DNA from: Pseudoips prasinana
Lineage: Eukaryota; Arthropoda; Insecta; Lepidoptera; Nolidae
Direction of reading: 5' to 3'
DNA: 64,000 nt
Assembly (NCBI GenBank): GCA_951640165.1
Contig: OX621236.1
Location: 28,512,948 to 28,576,947 of the forward strand
The notes under the pieces were generated by a model. It did no database searches. It had not been told where the DNA came from and was given only the letters and a program-made list of their open reading frames with translations. Shown here piece by piece: positions 43,383-54,591 of the stretch. A program made the position numbers and the translations under genes. Positions within the stretch are counted from its first letter, which is position 1, and the number at the start of each line of letters is the position of its first letter.

Positions 43383-43725
43383 CGTGTTCAACCGCAGAAA
43401 ATGAGGTCCTGGGTTCAAATCCCGGGTCGGGCCAAAATGGGATTTTGCCGTAAAAAGAAATTTCTCAGTATCTGCCTGAAGTCTGGAAGTTGGCGGTATT
43501 ACACCCCCGTGCCTCGGAGAGCACGTAAAGCCGTCGGTCCTGTACCTGACCTCTTTCCGGTTGTGTCGCTAGCCGTCCCATCGGATCATGAGAGTGATGG
43601 AATAGAAAGTGCCCCTGTGTTTGCGCACACACTTGTGCACTATAATATGTCATGCGCAATTGGCTAATATCCATTGAGAATGGCCGCCGTGGCCGAAATT
43701 CGGCCGGGAAAACAAAATTAATAAT
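43363..43725 (+). repeat. SINE-D, full length, best preserved copy
   Basis: CCTCGTTGGTCTAGTGGTAG and GGGTTCAAATCCCGGG (B box) make a clear tRNA-like head. It is followed by TGGAAGTTGGCGGTATTACA, GAGAGCACGTAAAGCCGTCG, TCCCATCGGATCATGAGAGT and GGCCGAAATTCGGCCGGGAA, ending in an AT-rich tail with GATGAT. Confidence 0.88.
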
Positions 43726-44049
43726 GATGATACCTCAAAATAAACCTCCACTCGTTAACGTCATTTGTTTATTGTTATGGGGTATTTACTAAACCTGCGA
43801 ATGAATAATGTATATAACTTAAAATTAATTATTAATACTCAATATTTGCCTACGGTAGATACAGTTTACGTAAATTTGATTATTTCAGCAATATATAAAC
43901 ATTCATAATACTTATTTGATCAGCTTACTAAATATTTATTACGATATTGAATAGATATTAGTATATATTTAGGCACTATAATATATTATGAGATATAAAT
44001 ATTAGCACATTATGTGTAACAAAATTAACGGTAAACATTTTGAAAATTT

Positions 44050-44283
44050 GTTGGTGTGGTTGGCTAATGTTTGCTTTTCACGTCGGAGGTCATGGGTTCG
44101 ATTCCCACGGATATTTGTGTGCATGAACATGTCTGTTTGTCCTGAGTCTGGGTGTTCTATATAAGTTTGTATTTACAAGAGAAAAGTAGTATATGTAGTA
44201 TATCAGTTATCTGGTTTCCATAGTTTACTGCTTAGTTTGGGATCAGATGGCCGTGTGTGAATAATGTCCCAGGATATTATATA
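44050..44283 (+). repeat. SINE-A, full length with a small deletion
   Basis: GTGTGGTTGGCTAATGTTTG head, B box GGGTTCGATTCCC (about 44096-44108), body CCTGAGTCTGGGTG, tail GGGATCAGATGGCCGTGTGT and TGTCCCAGGATATTAT. The words CCAGGACA after the B box and TGTAATTA in the body are deleted. Confidence 0.85.
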
Positions 44284-44287
44284 ATAA

Positions 44288-45055
44288 CTAGCTGACGCGT
44301 GCCCACTTCATTGGGCGGTAAGCACTAGTGATGAAATTATGGGTGTGGTTCGGTTTATTTTCTGGGTTAATAACTATATTATATAATAAATACTCACAAA
44401 TAACGTGGCTTTATAATGATGAAAAGATTCTCAAAATCGGTACAGTCGATCAAGAGATAATCCTCCACAACCTCACAAAACTACAACTACTAAATACATC
44501 GAGTTAAAATCAAGATTTGTATCACTACTGTAGTGATACATATGATTGTATTTCATGACTTTAATTGGCTTTTATTAGCTTAACTAAAAATTTATTTAAC
44601 TTTTTATATCTGGATAACAATGCATTAATGGAAATTTTAATACCTATGGGTGTGGTTCGGTTCATTTTCTGGGTTAATATACTCACAAATAACGTGGCTT
44701 TATAATGATGAAAAGATTCTCAAAATCGGTACAGTCGATCAAGAGATAATCCCCCACAACCTCACAAAACTACAACTACTAAATACATCGAGTTAAAATC
44801 ATGATTTGTATCACTACTGTAGTGATACATACGAGTATGATTGTATTTCATGACTGTAATTGGCTTTTATTAGCTTAACTTGTTACTAATTTTGAAATCA
44901 CATCTTAATAACAATTATAAAAAATGTTTTAACTATATTCTAGCGCTTTTTAATCCCGTTCCAATTTTCAAATCAAAAATTTATTTCACTTTTTATATTT
45001 GGACAATAATGCATTAATGGAAATTTTGATACCTAATAAGACTAACCAACTAAAA
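44288..45055 (-). mobile_element. Helitron 3' end with internal duplication (right limit open)
   Basis: Minus strand end: hairpin GCCCA-ATGAAG-TGGGC, then ACGCGTCAGCTAG at 44288, with host A at 44287. The body includes a direct duplication: 44340-44583 and 44646-44880 share GGTGTGGTTCGGTT-ATTTTC, AACGTGGCTTTATAATGATG, CGGTACAGTCGATCAAGAGA and TGTATCACTACTGTAGTGAT. The following GCATTAATGGAAATTTT block is repeated too, with about 100 extra bases in the second unit. I could not find the TC end; 45055 is where similarity stops. Confidence 0.68.
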
Positions 45056-45205
45056 CGAAATACAGATTCTCTTAAAACTAACAAAGTATAAACATTAATC
45101 ATAAATCAGGTTTGATAAAAAACACACTATACTTAACATTTGACATCAGTGTGGAGTAATAGTAGCCTAAAACTAAAACTCGATATTCAAGAAATAAATA
45201 ATAAT

Positions 45206-45440
45206 AATATCGTGGGACATTAATTACACACGGCCATCTGATCCCAAACTAAGCAGAGCTTGTACTATGGAAACGAAATAACTGATATACATGCTACATA
45301 TACTACTTTTCTATTGTAAATACATACTTATATAGATAATTACACCCAGACTTAGGACAAACAGACATGTCATGCACACAAATATCTGTCCTGGGTGGGA
45401 ATCGAGCGTGGGAACCAAGCCAACAGGCCCGTCAATAAAC
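45206..45440 (-). repeat. SINE-A, nearly full length
   Basis: CGGCCATCTGATCCCAAACT, AAGCAGAGCTTGTACTATGG, TTACACCCAGACTTAGGACA and GTCCTGGGTGGGAATCGA (inverted B box). The head is scrambled after the B box but ends with GCCAACAGGCCCGTC. Confidence 0.86.
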
Positions 45441-45499
45441 GGAGCATCCATACTTTGTTACCGCCAAGAACTTGCCCCAGCCCCCAAACCTCAATCAGG

Positions 45500-47060
45500 G
45501 GAAGGAGATTGTGTATTAACATAGAGCTATAGTGGGTATAAACATCCCTAAAACTTCGATAAAATTAAATGTAGACGCCAAAAAAATCACCTTGGGTATC
45601 TTCATAGACTTAAAAAAAGCTTTCGATACCGTTAGCCATGATCTGCTTTTGACCAAATTTAAACGCATGGGTATCAAAGGCTCTAGTTATAAAATGCTAC
45701 AATCCTACCTTACAAACAGAATGCAAATTGTTAAGATTGGTGAACACCAGAGTAAACCTCAAAAAATAACATTTGGCGTTCCCCAAGGATCGATTCTTGG
45801 CCCTTTAATCTTTTTAATATATATTAACGACATTCACGAAATTGGATTAAAAGGTGACATTGCCCTATACGCGGATGACACTAGTTTATTTTACTCTGCA
45901 AAGTCAATATCCACTATTATTGAGCTAGCACAAAATGACTTGGACCTTCTACATACTTGGTTACAAACTAATTTATTAACTATAAATATAAGTAAAACAA
46001 ACTATGTTATATTTGCAGCTAAAAACAAAAAAATCGATATACATAAACATTTGACTATCAATGGACAAAAACTAAATAAAGTTAGCAAAGAAAAATATCT
46101 TGGTCTAACAGTGGATGACAAGTTGTCATGGCGACCACATATAGAAAATATCCGTAAAAAACTTGCGTCTCTTACGGGAGCTTTACGTAGTATAGTACGA
46201 TGCCTTCCCAGAAAAGTCCGATACACTATATATAACTCATTGGTCAAATCCAATATTGAATATCTAATCGAGGTGTGGGGCTCGGCCGCTAAGTCGAACA
46301 TACAAGTACTACAAAGAGCCCAAAACAAAATAATAAAAACACTTTTTCAGTATCATTACCTTACCTCAACCACAAAAATTTATAAAGAAAGTAAACTTAT
46401 GAACCTCACTCAGTTGTACAAATATAACACATGTATTCTAATCCGGAAAATATTAACAAAAGATATACATTCACAAATAATACTTACAAAAAAAAATCAG
46501 ACACAAAAAATTTTAACAAGGCAGGCGAATAATATCACTCTGATAACCCCTAAAAGTAATCATGGGAAAAAAAATATTATGTATGAAGGAGTGAGGTTCT
46601 ATAACAAACTGCCTAAAGATATCAAAGAAATTAAAACCCTCAAAATGTTCAAAAAAATATTAAAAGACCATATATTAAAGGACTTCTCCCTTTTATCGTA
46701 ATAAATATAACAAAAAAAAATATAACAATATAATTAACTTAAGTAATATAAAGCGATATTATAACAAAAAGTATATTAGTAAAAAAAAAAACCCAACAAC
46801 AAACATAAAAAATAAAAATACAAAAAACCTAAATGAAACTTAAACTTATTATTATTTTTCTTTTAATAACTATTATTATAAAATTGTTTACAAAAAAACC
46901 CACTCACATGCATAATGACCTAAAAATCCTATAATACTTATCTACTAGACAAAAACATAAAAATAAAACCTAAAAAAAAATAATTAAATACGATTAGCGA
47001 TTTCTCAGGTTGCATAAATCCATCAAAAAAACAATTATGTTGATACTATTAATATTTAAA
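45500..47060 (+). mobile_element. 5'-truncated LINE with a long open reverse transcriptase frame
   Basis: The insertion begins somewhere between the SINE-A end (45440) and 45520, contains the open frame at 45523-46701, and continues in an A-rich non-coding tail with several AAAAAAAA runs to about 47060. Its 3' boundary is not sharp. ORF1, endonuclease and the first reverse transcriptase blocks are missing. Confidence 0.75.
45523..46701 (+). CDS. CR1/L2-like LINE reverse transcriptase, C-terminal two thirds, open
   Basis: Open from just after a TAA at 45517 to a stop at 46699-46701, about 390 codons. There is no ATG at its start because the element is truncated, so this is a fragment rather than a real gene start. 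Counting from the Val codon at 45532: IFIDLKKAFDTVSHD (residues 23-37, first catalytic Asp), FGVPQGSILGP (81-91), YADD (113-116, metal-binding Asp pair), then NISKTNYVIF, KEKYLGLTVDDKLSWRPHI (thumb), SLVKSNIEYLIEVWGSA, and the C-terminal EGVRFYNKLPKDIKEIKTLKMFKK. No stop or frameshift in the whole length makes it the freshest LINE in the window. Not functional alone. Confidence 0.9.
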   Translation, partial: RAIVGINIPKTSIKLNVDAKKITLGIFIDLKKAFDTVSHDLLLTKFKRMGIKGSSYKMLQSYLTNRMQIVKIGEHQSKPQKITFGVPQGSILGPLIFLIYINDIHEIGLKGDIALYADDTSLFYSAKSISTIIELAQNDLDLLHTWLQTNLLTINISKTNYVIFAAKNKKIDIHKHLTINGQKLNKVSKEKYLGLTVDDKLSWRPHIENIRKKLASLTGALRSIVRCLPRKVRYTIYNSLVKSNIEYLIEVWGSAAKSNIQVLQRAQNKIIKTLFQYHYLTSTTKIYKESKLMNLTQLYKYNTCILIRKILTKDIHSQIILTKKNQTQKILTRQANNITLITPKSNHGKKNIMYEGVRFYNKLPKDIKEIKTLKMFKKILKDHILKDFSLLS

Positions 47061-47650
47061 TATATATATACATATATATTCCCATTGCGTTGTACCGAAT
47101 AGTTCACGTTGCTGCGCACTATGGTATGGGCCTTAAAAACATAACTGTTTTATATACATACTAGATACGATGCGAAGCGCCGTGTGCACTTCGTTCATAT
47201 CTACCCACCGCAACACAGAAAAAATGGATGTAATTTGTGTAGTTGTTAATTGTGTTATTTGTAAAATTGTTTTTGTATTGTATAGTTTAGTATTTTAGTT
47301 TAGTTTAGTTTAGTTTAGTTTAGTATTTGTAAGTAGCCACGCTTGGCGTCCTATAGTAAGTATTTTAATTTCTCTGCAAGTGATGTATTATCTTAAGAGA
47401 AAATAAAGAATCTTTAACCGTAAAACAAATCCTCTCATTCCTCACATCATTCAGCCGTCATTAACTTCTGCGTCAAAGAACGAAACCCAAAAACAAAGCC
47501 CTTTGGCGAGGATTACTTAGTTTGTAACGCTGTTTAATAGAGCCTTGAACCTCACCTAATCTCACCTTTATTTCCCGGTGAGGTAGTGAAAGCTTCTCAG
47601 ACTAACTTTTTTGTATTCTTATCTACCTACAATATCTTTATATTATGGTA
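47061..47650. other. Unassigned DNA with (TTTAG)n microsatellite
   Basis: A TTTAG run at 47293-47329 (about seven units). Downstream an AATAAAG word near 47403 follows a non-coding stretch, resembling a polyadenylated 3' end, but I see no coding part. Confidence 0.45.
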
Positions 47651-47785
47651 CAGACGCCAGCCCATCCATGTACCCCAATCTGTCAAATTTATTTTATAGA
47701 TTTTCAACTTTATGACAAAAGCATAAGGTTTACTTTCAATTGGGGAAATTTGACAGATTGGGGTAGCTTGATGTGCTGGCGTCTT
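47651..47785. mobile_element. CAGACGCC MITE, copy 3 (135 bp)
   Basis: CAGACGCCAGCCCATCCATG at the left and GATGTGCTGGCGTCTT at the right, TA at 47649-47650 and 47786-47787. Inner arms CCCCAATCTGTCAAATTT and AAATTTGACAGATTGGGG are perfect complements. Confidence 0.9.
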
Positions 47786-48179
47786 TACATGAACATCTCT
47801 ATTGTGGTTATGTTGAAAAATGGTTGCCACATGGAGGTTTGTGTTGGTTAATAAAAATTACATGTGCTTAACGCAACGATTCTGCAATTAACGTGATAAC
47901 ATCCAAAAATTCTCACAACTGTTTTTATCTTATTACTTAAACTAACTTAAATGTAATAAAGGTAAGTGGTGCATGTTTTCATTATGAAGGTTAAGGTCGA
48001 AACACATTCATACTTTCAAAATTATAACTTAATTTTTGAAAAGCGTTGTCGTTTATAAATGGGGCCAAATTATGGAATGTTTTACTATCCGCGTTATATG
48101 AGGTGTAAAATATATAGTGGAAGTAACTTAATGAGCTTAATTTGCCTTTGCAAATAATAATAATGTCGACCTAACCGAT

Positions 48180-48360
48180 TTACGGAGACTAGCAATCTGC
48201 GCGGGGTTATTATACCGCCAACTCCCAGACTTCGGGTTGATTCTGGAAAATGTATCTTTGAATAGAAAAATACTTACATCACTTTTGACCAGACCTAGGA
48301 TTTGAACCCAGAACCTAGTTATCTCCGGTTAAATACGTTGACGCTAGACCAACGAGGCTT
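48180..48360 (-). repeat. SINE-D, 3' truncated
   Basis: Minus strand: head complement GCTAGACCAACGAGGC at the right end, B box complement GGATTTGAACCCAGAACC, then CCGCCAACTCCCAGACTTCG. It stops near 48180 before the CGGATCATGAGAG block. Confidence 0.75.
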
Positions 48361-49145
48361 ATGAATATAAACGTCGTGTAGCAAATACATACATAGAAGA
48401 TTAGCTTTTCGTACAAAATATCGATCAGTTGACCCATTTTATATGGGAAGCCAAAAAGAAGTAATATTTTCGTTGTCTTTCATTTATAACATTTCATTGA
48501 TGTGTTAAACTCCTTAAACTGCCTTCATTTAATTTCTTTTCTTTTTTTAAAAGACCTCGCTTGCATGGAATAATAGGCAAATTAATCTGTGTGGGTAGTT
48601 TACAAACATATAACCGACCGAATCGACCGAAAGGCTTACATTGCTCGGACACAGGCCGCATGTTAGTGGCAAGACACTTTAAAGTCACTCCTAATTGCTA
48701 AGATTCTATATAAATGCAGTTTCACATTTTTAAATAATATGTCAAGCAGTGGTCATTGATTTTATTAACGACATCTATCCGTCAAAGTAACAAATAAAAT
48801 ACACAGCTATTTAAAATATTTTCTATTTCTTTTGTTATAGGTACAGTTTTTAATGCCCATACATAAAAGTATAGTAAGTAATTATTTATTGATATTGGTA
48901 TATATCAATTGAATAAACAGCTTGTAACACTTGTACGTTAGGAGCAAATACGATTAAATTGGTAACAATCGATTTATTTTCTATGTATTTATTTACTTAC
49001 CGTAAATTAGGTAGGTAAGTAGGTAGGTGCTTTTACGTAGATATGGGCTAATCACAAGTTGTTTAAGTTCTACAATACACGACTAATAAGGTTATCGATA
49101 ACGTGGTCGCTCATAATGGGCGTCATAAAAAGAATTAATGTCAAA
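48361..49145. other. Unassigned AT-rich DNA
   Basis: No recognisable feature apart from a TAGG-rich stretch near 49005-49028. Confidence 0.4.
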
Positions 49146-49345
49146 TCAAAAGTAATGGAGTGGACTATGCCCGAGCAACCGTACGAGATCGAATCGATCA
49201 AATGTCGAAATCCGTAGGCAAATCAAAGTACCTGACGACATAGCCCGAACAATTGCTAGGCAGAAGTGGGCGGGGCACATAGCTCGAAGAACCAACGACC
49301 ACTGGAGTAGAAAGATTCTGGCGGCCATAAGGGAGACGGATACGT
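49146..49345 (+). pseudogene. LINE ORF2 C-terminal relic
   Basis: Plus frames carry RATVRDRI...NVEIRRQIKVPDDIARTIARQKWAGHIARRTNDHWSRKILAA. The KWAGHIAR-x3-D-RW pattern immediately precedes the GRPPTRWTDDLV block in insect RTE-like LINEs. At least one frame break (near 49190). It is the only copy of this more upstream segment in clear form. Confidence 0.65.
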
Positions 49346-49911
49346 TTTCATACAATATTGGGCCCAGATGTAAAAAATAAAAGTGGTGTCAATTAATGGG
49401 TCTATAATAATCAGCCAATCACTAAAAATTCAATGAATTTTTCAATCTGTGAGCAGAGTTATAAAAGATTTAGTACTTTATAGAGAGGTTATGTACCAAC
49501 CTATACTAAACAGCTGATTTTAAGGGCCATTGCTGTTTGTTAAGCAATATCAGAAGTCCGTATGCAGTTGTCAAGGGATATATAAACAAAACAATAAACA
49601 ACACTCAAATCACACACTCACTAAACCATACGAGAAACGAGTGGCCCTTCATATATTAGGATTCAAAATCTGTCACCAGTCACTGTCAGCATAGATTAAA
49701 ATTATAGTTGCCAATAACTAATAAATCGATTTGAACGATAGCCGATATTATGATTTCTATTTATTTTATTGATATTTTATTTTTTACTGTTGTCATTATG
49801 TTAATGTATTTAATAATTATTATGATTAAATCGGTTATCGGGTGTCTGGTGCAAGAGTTTTTGTATTACATTGTTTGAATTCATCAACAACCAATTTAAT
49901 TCGTGACTACG
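49346..49911. other. Unassigned DNA
   Basis: 49790-49842 shares a 45-bp stretch (TTAATGTATTTAAT-ATTATTATGATTAAATCGG) with 60290-60332, so both contain part of an unnamed repeat. Confidence 0.4.
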
Positions 49912-49974
49912 AATCTGGAAAACGAGAAATCTCAAAATAATAAACTTATTTTGAGATTTCTCGTTTTCCAGATT
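49912..49974. repeat. Perfect 29-bp-arm hairpin
   Basis: 49912-49940 and 49946-49974 are exact complements around the loop TAAAC. No relatives seen. Confidence 0.93.
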
Positions 49975-50254
49975 GTAAATTGGGTCAATTTTTTACAGTT
50001 TGGAATAGAAAAATGTAACGTTTCGTTTTAAATCATATCTCAACTTATTACAGTGAGGCCCAGAAATCCCCGTCTCCTTTATTATCTAGAGTTAAAGTAG
50101 ATATATACGATTTTTTTAAATTACCCTGTTGATGATACAAACACACTTTGCATGTAGTGTTTGCCTTTAATTGGTTGTGCGCTTAGATTTAAGACACAAA
50201 TAATAATATAATAATAAATCTGTAACAAATGTTGGTGAACCTTAATTAAATAAA

Positions 50255-50370
50255 TAAATTGGAAGACGTAGCACCAGGCAGGCCGATGATGCTGGATAGA
50301 GTTTGCGCAAGATCGGCCATTGAGAGGATCCTTAGGGGAGGCCTTTGTTCAACATTGAACTTCTTGTAGC
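50255..50370 (+). pseudogene. GAT-LINE relic
   Basis: GCAAGATCGGCCATTGAGAG, GATCCTTAGGGGAGGCCTTT and TGTTCAACATTGAACTTCTT parallel the AQDR-LWR-LGEAFVQQWTSFG coding end. Diverged, no tail. Confidence 0.6.
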
Positions 50371-52327
50371 TTACATAACGAAGAATATCTACTGAACTAT
50401 GAATGACCTTAAAGACAATGACATAACAATGTGTATGAAATACATTTGCTCAATGTCATCTGAACGTTACCATCATAATGATGTGAACCAGTGTAACGTT
50501 AGAACATTACAACTATCTGATAATGACTAAGTTACACGTTATGTAACTGATTAACCTCAAAACTTGAGTCACGGTTGGATCGAACTCACCTTCATTCACA
50601 ATGCTACTTAGCTATTGTTCATGAGATCTACACACATTGTTTCACTTACGCATTACTCTGCCACAGTATACGGTGACTCTGTAGTACCTCAACCACGAAT
50701 CCATACAGTTTACTAACCAGATGAAAGTTACTGTTTTTTAGTCTAGACATTTTAAGTTCATGGAAGTTTCCGCTAGGGGCGGTGCTAGTTGAGTACTGGA
50801 AAAAAACTGCAAGTATCGTCGAGAATGTAAACTACACGAACTTGTGGTAGACATGCAGCTGTTAAAACACCGTAAAGCGAACTACATAGTGTAAAAATAA
50901 TAGACTAAGTCGGCGTGCCAGCAAAACTAGGAGATATTTTAAAATATTCTATCTACTTTTTAAGATTAAGTGTTTATAGCTCGATCAATAAATTATTGAT
51001 CGAAGGTTTTTAGGTACATTATATTTTAAAATGTAGAAGAATGGTAATATTGTGGAAGGATATGCATAACAGGACATGCACAATAAACTGAACGAAAAAG
51101 GCATAACAAATATTTTGTATTGTACCTATATTACTATCATTTAGTCAAAATAAAAACAAATTTGCTTTCTGGTAATTTTCAACTCCCAACTGTTTGCCTT
51201 TTTAAATAATTTTTGGCTTAAATTATTGCTAAGTAATAGGTAAAGGTGATTAAAATACGACATTCTTACTTTATTTAGTATATTTATCAAAAAGTATACA
51301 CGAAGCGAAATAATTTTAAGACCTTTTGTTTAAGAATTATCGCAATACAATGTATTAGAGTTTATTTTAATAATTAACAATAGCTTCATTGAATTATAAC
51401 TGCACGATTAATAAAATTTTTACAACGAAATATTTTTGTTTTAATTGTTTAGATGACTCAGTTTTAAATGGATATCCGTTAAAACAAAAGAAATATATTG
51501 TAATTAGCAGCCCGATTCAAGGCAGTAATAGATAATTTTTTTTTTTCACAAAGTAATCCCGTTTTCTGTGTATAACTGTTGTAATTGTTTATGTATGCGA
51601 ATTAAAATGCGTGTAATAGCTCGTTGAACTCGATATGACACCTAGAAAACTGTGCAAACATTTTAAAGAGCGGGTTATATTTTTTTAATCTTACTATTGC
51701 AAGCACGGTGACGAAGACTGTTCTTTCTCTACAGAGTTCGACCAATGGCATCACAGAATGACACACGAGTCTATGACTGTGACCATAGGGATTTTATAAG
51801 GCTAGTGTACCTACTATTCCTCCTACACTATGACCTGAAAACACTATAACGTCGTTTATTGCAACGAATGGGACAATTTAATGTTACATCAACATTGGAC
51901 AAGACGAAAGTGTGCACGGCACATGACTGGACGACACAAATTATTGAAATTTTTATTGTGGCATTATTTTATTTTATTCATTTATTAAAACTATTATTTT
52001 ACCAACTTACATCTACTTTTACAGGGTTATGACTCCAATATAGTATTTATTAATGTTGTCAATAATAAATATAAATTATAACAGTCTAATAAATATTAGC
52101 TGACCAATGACCATAGACTAACCAGAGTGATATTGGGCAACACCAATTCCGACTGTGGCGCTTATAAAAAACATGTTTTTCATGAATGGTTTGTTTAATT
52201 AACTTTATGATTTGTGTGACATCAAGTATTGACGTATTTATTAATCTAATATTCTATTAATTAGCAAAAATATAATACTAACTTGATATGAAGACCATTA
52301 CTATACTCTATTTTTCAGTGAATATTA
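50371..52327. other. Longest unassigned stretch
   Basis: About 2 kb of AT-rich DNA with no recognisable transposon or gene. 50450-50550 is rich in AACGTTA/TAACGTT words. Confidence 0.4.
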
Positions 52328-52575
52328 ATAATATCCTGGGACATTATTCACACACGGCCATCTGATTCCAAACTAAGCAGAGCTTGTAAACCAGATAACT
52401 GATATATTACACATTCTACGTTTCTTTTGTAAATACAAACTTATATAGATAATTACACCCAGCCTCAGGATAAACAGACATGTTCATGCATACACATATC
52501 TGTCCTGGGTGGGACTCGATCCCACGACCTGCGGCGTGCAAACGAAGCATTTACCAACCACGCCACAGGCCTGTC
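52328..52575 (-). repeat. SINE-A, full length with a 5-6 base gap
   Basis: ATCCTGGGACATTATTCACA tail, AAGCAGAGCTTGTAAACCAG (the TATGGA after GTAC is deleted), TTACACCCAGCCTCAGGATA, inverted B box GTGGGACTCGATCCCACGAC, and a head ending CACGCCACAGGCCTGTC. Confidence 0.87.
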
Positions 52576-53010
52576 AATCATCTTTTAGTAATGGAATGTT
52601 ACACTGTCTTTAAAATGGCTTTCGTTAACTCCACCTGCTATAATTCAATCGGGCTGTCTGTATATTGATAGAGGTTTCGAAGTTGTTCCAAACACTTGAA
52701 CTATTCACAAGGTGACGTAAAACATCTAGTTTAATTTAACTAAAGCATCCTTGTCCCCATTTACCATGCTTCATGGTAATCAATTGTATGATTTATGCAT
52801 GGTGCTATAATGAATGGTAGGCATTTACTGCCTACTTTTACTACTACTAATTATATGTATTGTTCTACAGTACAATCTTACAAACAGTTTACAAGATTCG
52901 TCTTGCACTGAAACTACTACTTAGAGTTATGTTCACCGTAAACTATGTAATAAAATAATGGAGTTCATTCAGCATTTTCGTATTGTCTTGGGGATAATGA
53001 AACTAATAAT

Positions 53011-53384
53011 AATAAAATCCTGGGACGTTATTCTCATACGGCCATCTTATCCCAAACCAAGCAGAGCTTGTACAGACGCCAGCACATCCAGCTACCCCAA
53101 TCTGTCAAAATTCTTTTATAGATTTTCAACTTTATCACATAAGCATAAGGTTCACTTTCAATTGGGGAAATTTGACAGATTGAGGTAGCTTGATGTGCTG
53201 GCGTCTGTACTATGGAAGCCAGATAACTGATATACTAAATACATACTAGTATATAGACAGTTACACCCAGACTCAGGACAAACAGACATGTTCATGCACA
53301 CAATTTATGTCCTGGGTGGGAACCGAAACCACGACCTGCGGGATGAAAGTCAAGTATCAACCAACCACGCCGACTGGCCCGTCT
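53011..53384 (-). repeat. SINE-A, full length, split by a MITE
   Basis: ATCCTGGGACGTTATTCTCA ... AAGCAGAGCTTG-TA, then the MITE 53073-53207, then TA-CTATGGAAGCCAGATAAC ... TTACACCCAGACTCAGGACA ... GTGGGAACCGAAACCACGAC ... CACGCCGACTGGCCCGTC. Removing the MITE and one TA restores the family sequence exactly at the break. Confidence 0.88.
53073..53207. mobile_element. CAGACGCC MITE, copy 4 (135 bp)
   Basis: Perfect outer repeats CAGACGCCAGCACATC / GATGTGCTGGCGTCTG, with TA at 53071-53072 and 53208-53209. It interrupts a minus-strand SINE-A at the same TA that copy 1 occupies in a plus-strand SINE-A. Confidence 0.92.
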
Positions 53385-54214
53385 AACTAAAATTAAAGTT
53401 AATTTGTACTGTGATTAATTTCTATTCGTCGTGAACTTCTTTACTGCTTAATTATAAGGTTGAGGGTTTATACTTGTCGAGCTCACAATTAAGCAGTAAT
53501 TAGGCACTGTTAGGCAGTGGCCTAAACCGGAAGTTGAACACAAAACCCTTATTACTTGTAGTTGAGCACTTTACAAATACAGCAGTGAAATAAAAGTTAC
53601 TTGTGTAATTATTTTCTAATTTTTCCGTTACTGTGTTATTACTTATAATGTAATATTATTTTATTGTTATTTGCTATTCAAGTATAGGTATAAATAAAAT
53701 GTATTGTAATTTTCTGTCTTTGTAATCTTACTTAATAAAGAATTATTATAAAATTATTATCAAGTTAATACGAATACAATGAACAGCTACAACTTATTTC
53801 GGTTGGTGTGGGCACTTAATAGTTACGGCTGAATATTCCTATCCAACTGAGCAATTTATTATATACACAAAACCAATGTTTCATTCTTCATACTTAGTGC
53901 GTATAAAAAGGTTTGAAAACTGATTTTCTGCCAGATATTCAGTTCTATCATGAGTTTGTATCGTACTATATATGTATTTAACTTGTTGTATATATGTATT
54001 ATAAAGATTCCTTTCAATTTAAAGTGACATTGGAACAATTGCATAAGCCTCGCAAATTTCTTGGAGACAATACTTTGTAAAGTTTTATAACAAAGTTTAC
54101 TGAACCAGGTCAAGGCATACGTGTTGCACGTTTTGAATTTTCAGCAAGTCATAAAGCCACTTTACATAAAAATAAAATCTTATTTTAGCTTGTAGAAAGA
54201 GCCGTTTGTAATGT
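53385..54214. other. Unassigned AT-rich DNA
   Basis: Nothing recognised. The minus-strand frame at 54113-53859 is tyrosine/leucine-rich without a known domain. Confidence 0.4.
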
Positions 54215-54420
54215 CAATGACACTTCTGCCCCAGCGACCGTTGGGGCTACGAGCTATGTGCCCCACCCACTACCACTTCAGTTTCGCAATTGTTCGGGCA
54301 GACGGAGCATGGGTAGACCCATGAGATGAACCGACGATCTTGCAAGAGTCGCGGGAAACCTTTGGAGAGGCCTTTTTCCTTTCGCCTGACATAATGACGA
54401 AATAAAACGGTAGATTGCGA
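54215..54420. pseudogene. Rearranged LINE C-terminal relics on both strands
   Basis: 54215-54295 read on the minus strand gives an AK-K--W-GH-AR-like stretch (CCACCCACTACCACTTCAGT is its complement). 54300-54420 on the plus strand follows GRPMR-TDDLARVAGNLWRGLF and GCCTGACATAATGACG, the GAT-LINE end. Two fragments in opposite orientation meet near 54298. Confidence 0.55.
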
Positions 54421-54493
54421 TCACAAACATCCGTCCCATTTCTTATATCGAACCATAAGTTTCGGTTCTCCTACTTCCACACACACACAACGA

Positions 54494-54591
54494 AATTATG
54501 AAATTCCCGTGCAACGAGTTTCTAGACTCATAATAATATATTGTTACCAACATATGAGTCTAGAAAATCGTCGTACGGGAATTCCATAATT
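54494..54591. repeat. 98-bp foldback, 38-bp arms with few mismatches
   Basis: 54494-54531 pairs with 54554-54591 with about four mismatches, around a 22-base loop. The ends read AATTATG and CCATAATT. Confidence 0.82.

Noticed and set aside
43363..43437. Possible genuine tRNA gene
   Set aside because: The A and B boxes are good, but the sequence continues into the SINE-D body shared with 39352-39690, and the acceptor stem pairs poorly. It is a SINE head.
47293..47329. Telomeric repeat
   Set aside because: The unit is TTTAG; insect telomeres are typically TTAGG. With only about seven units it is a simple microsatellite.
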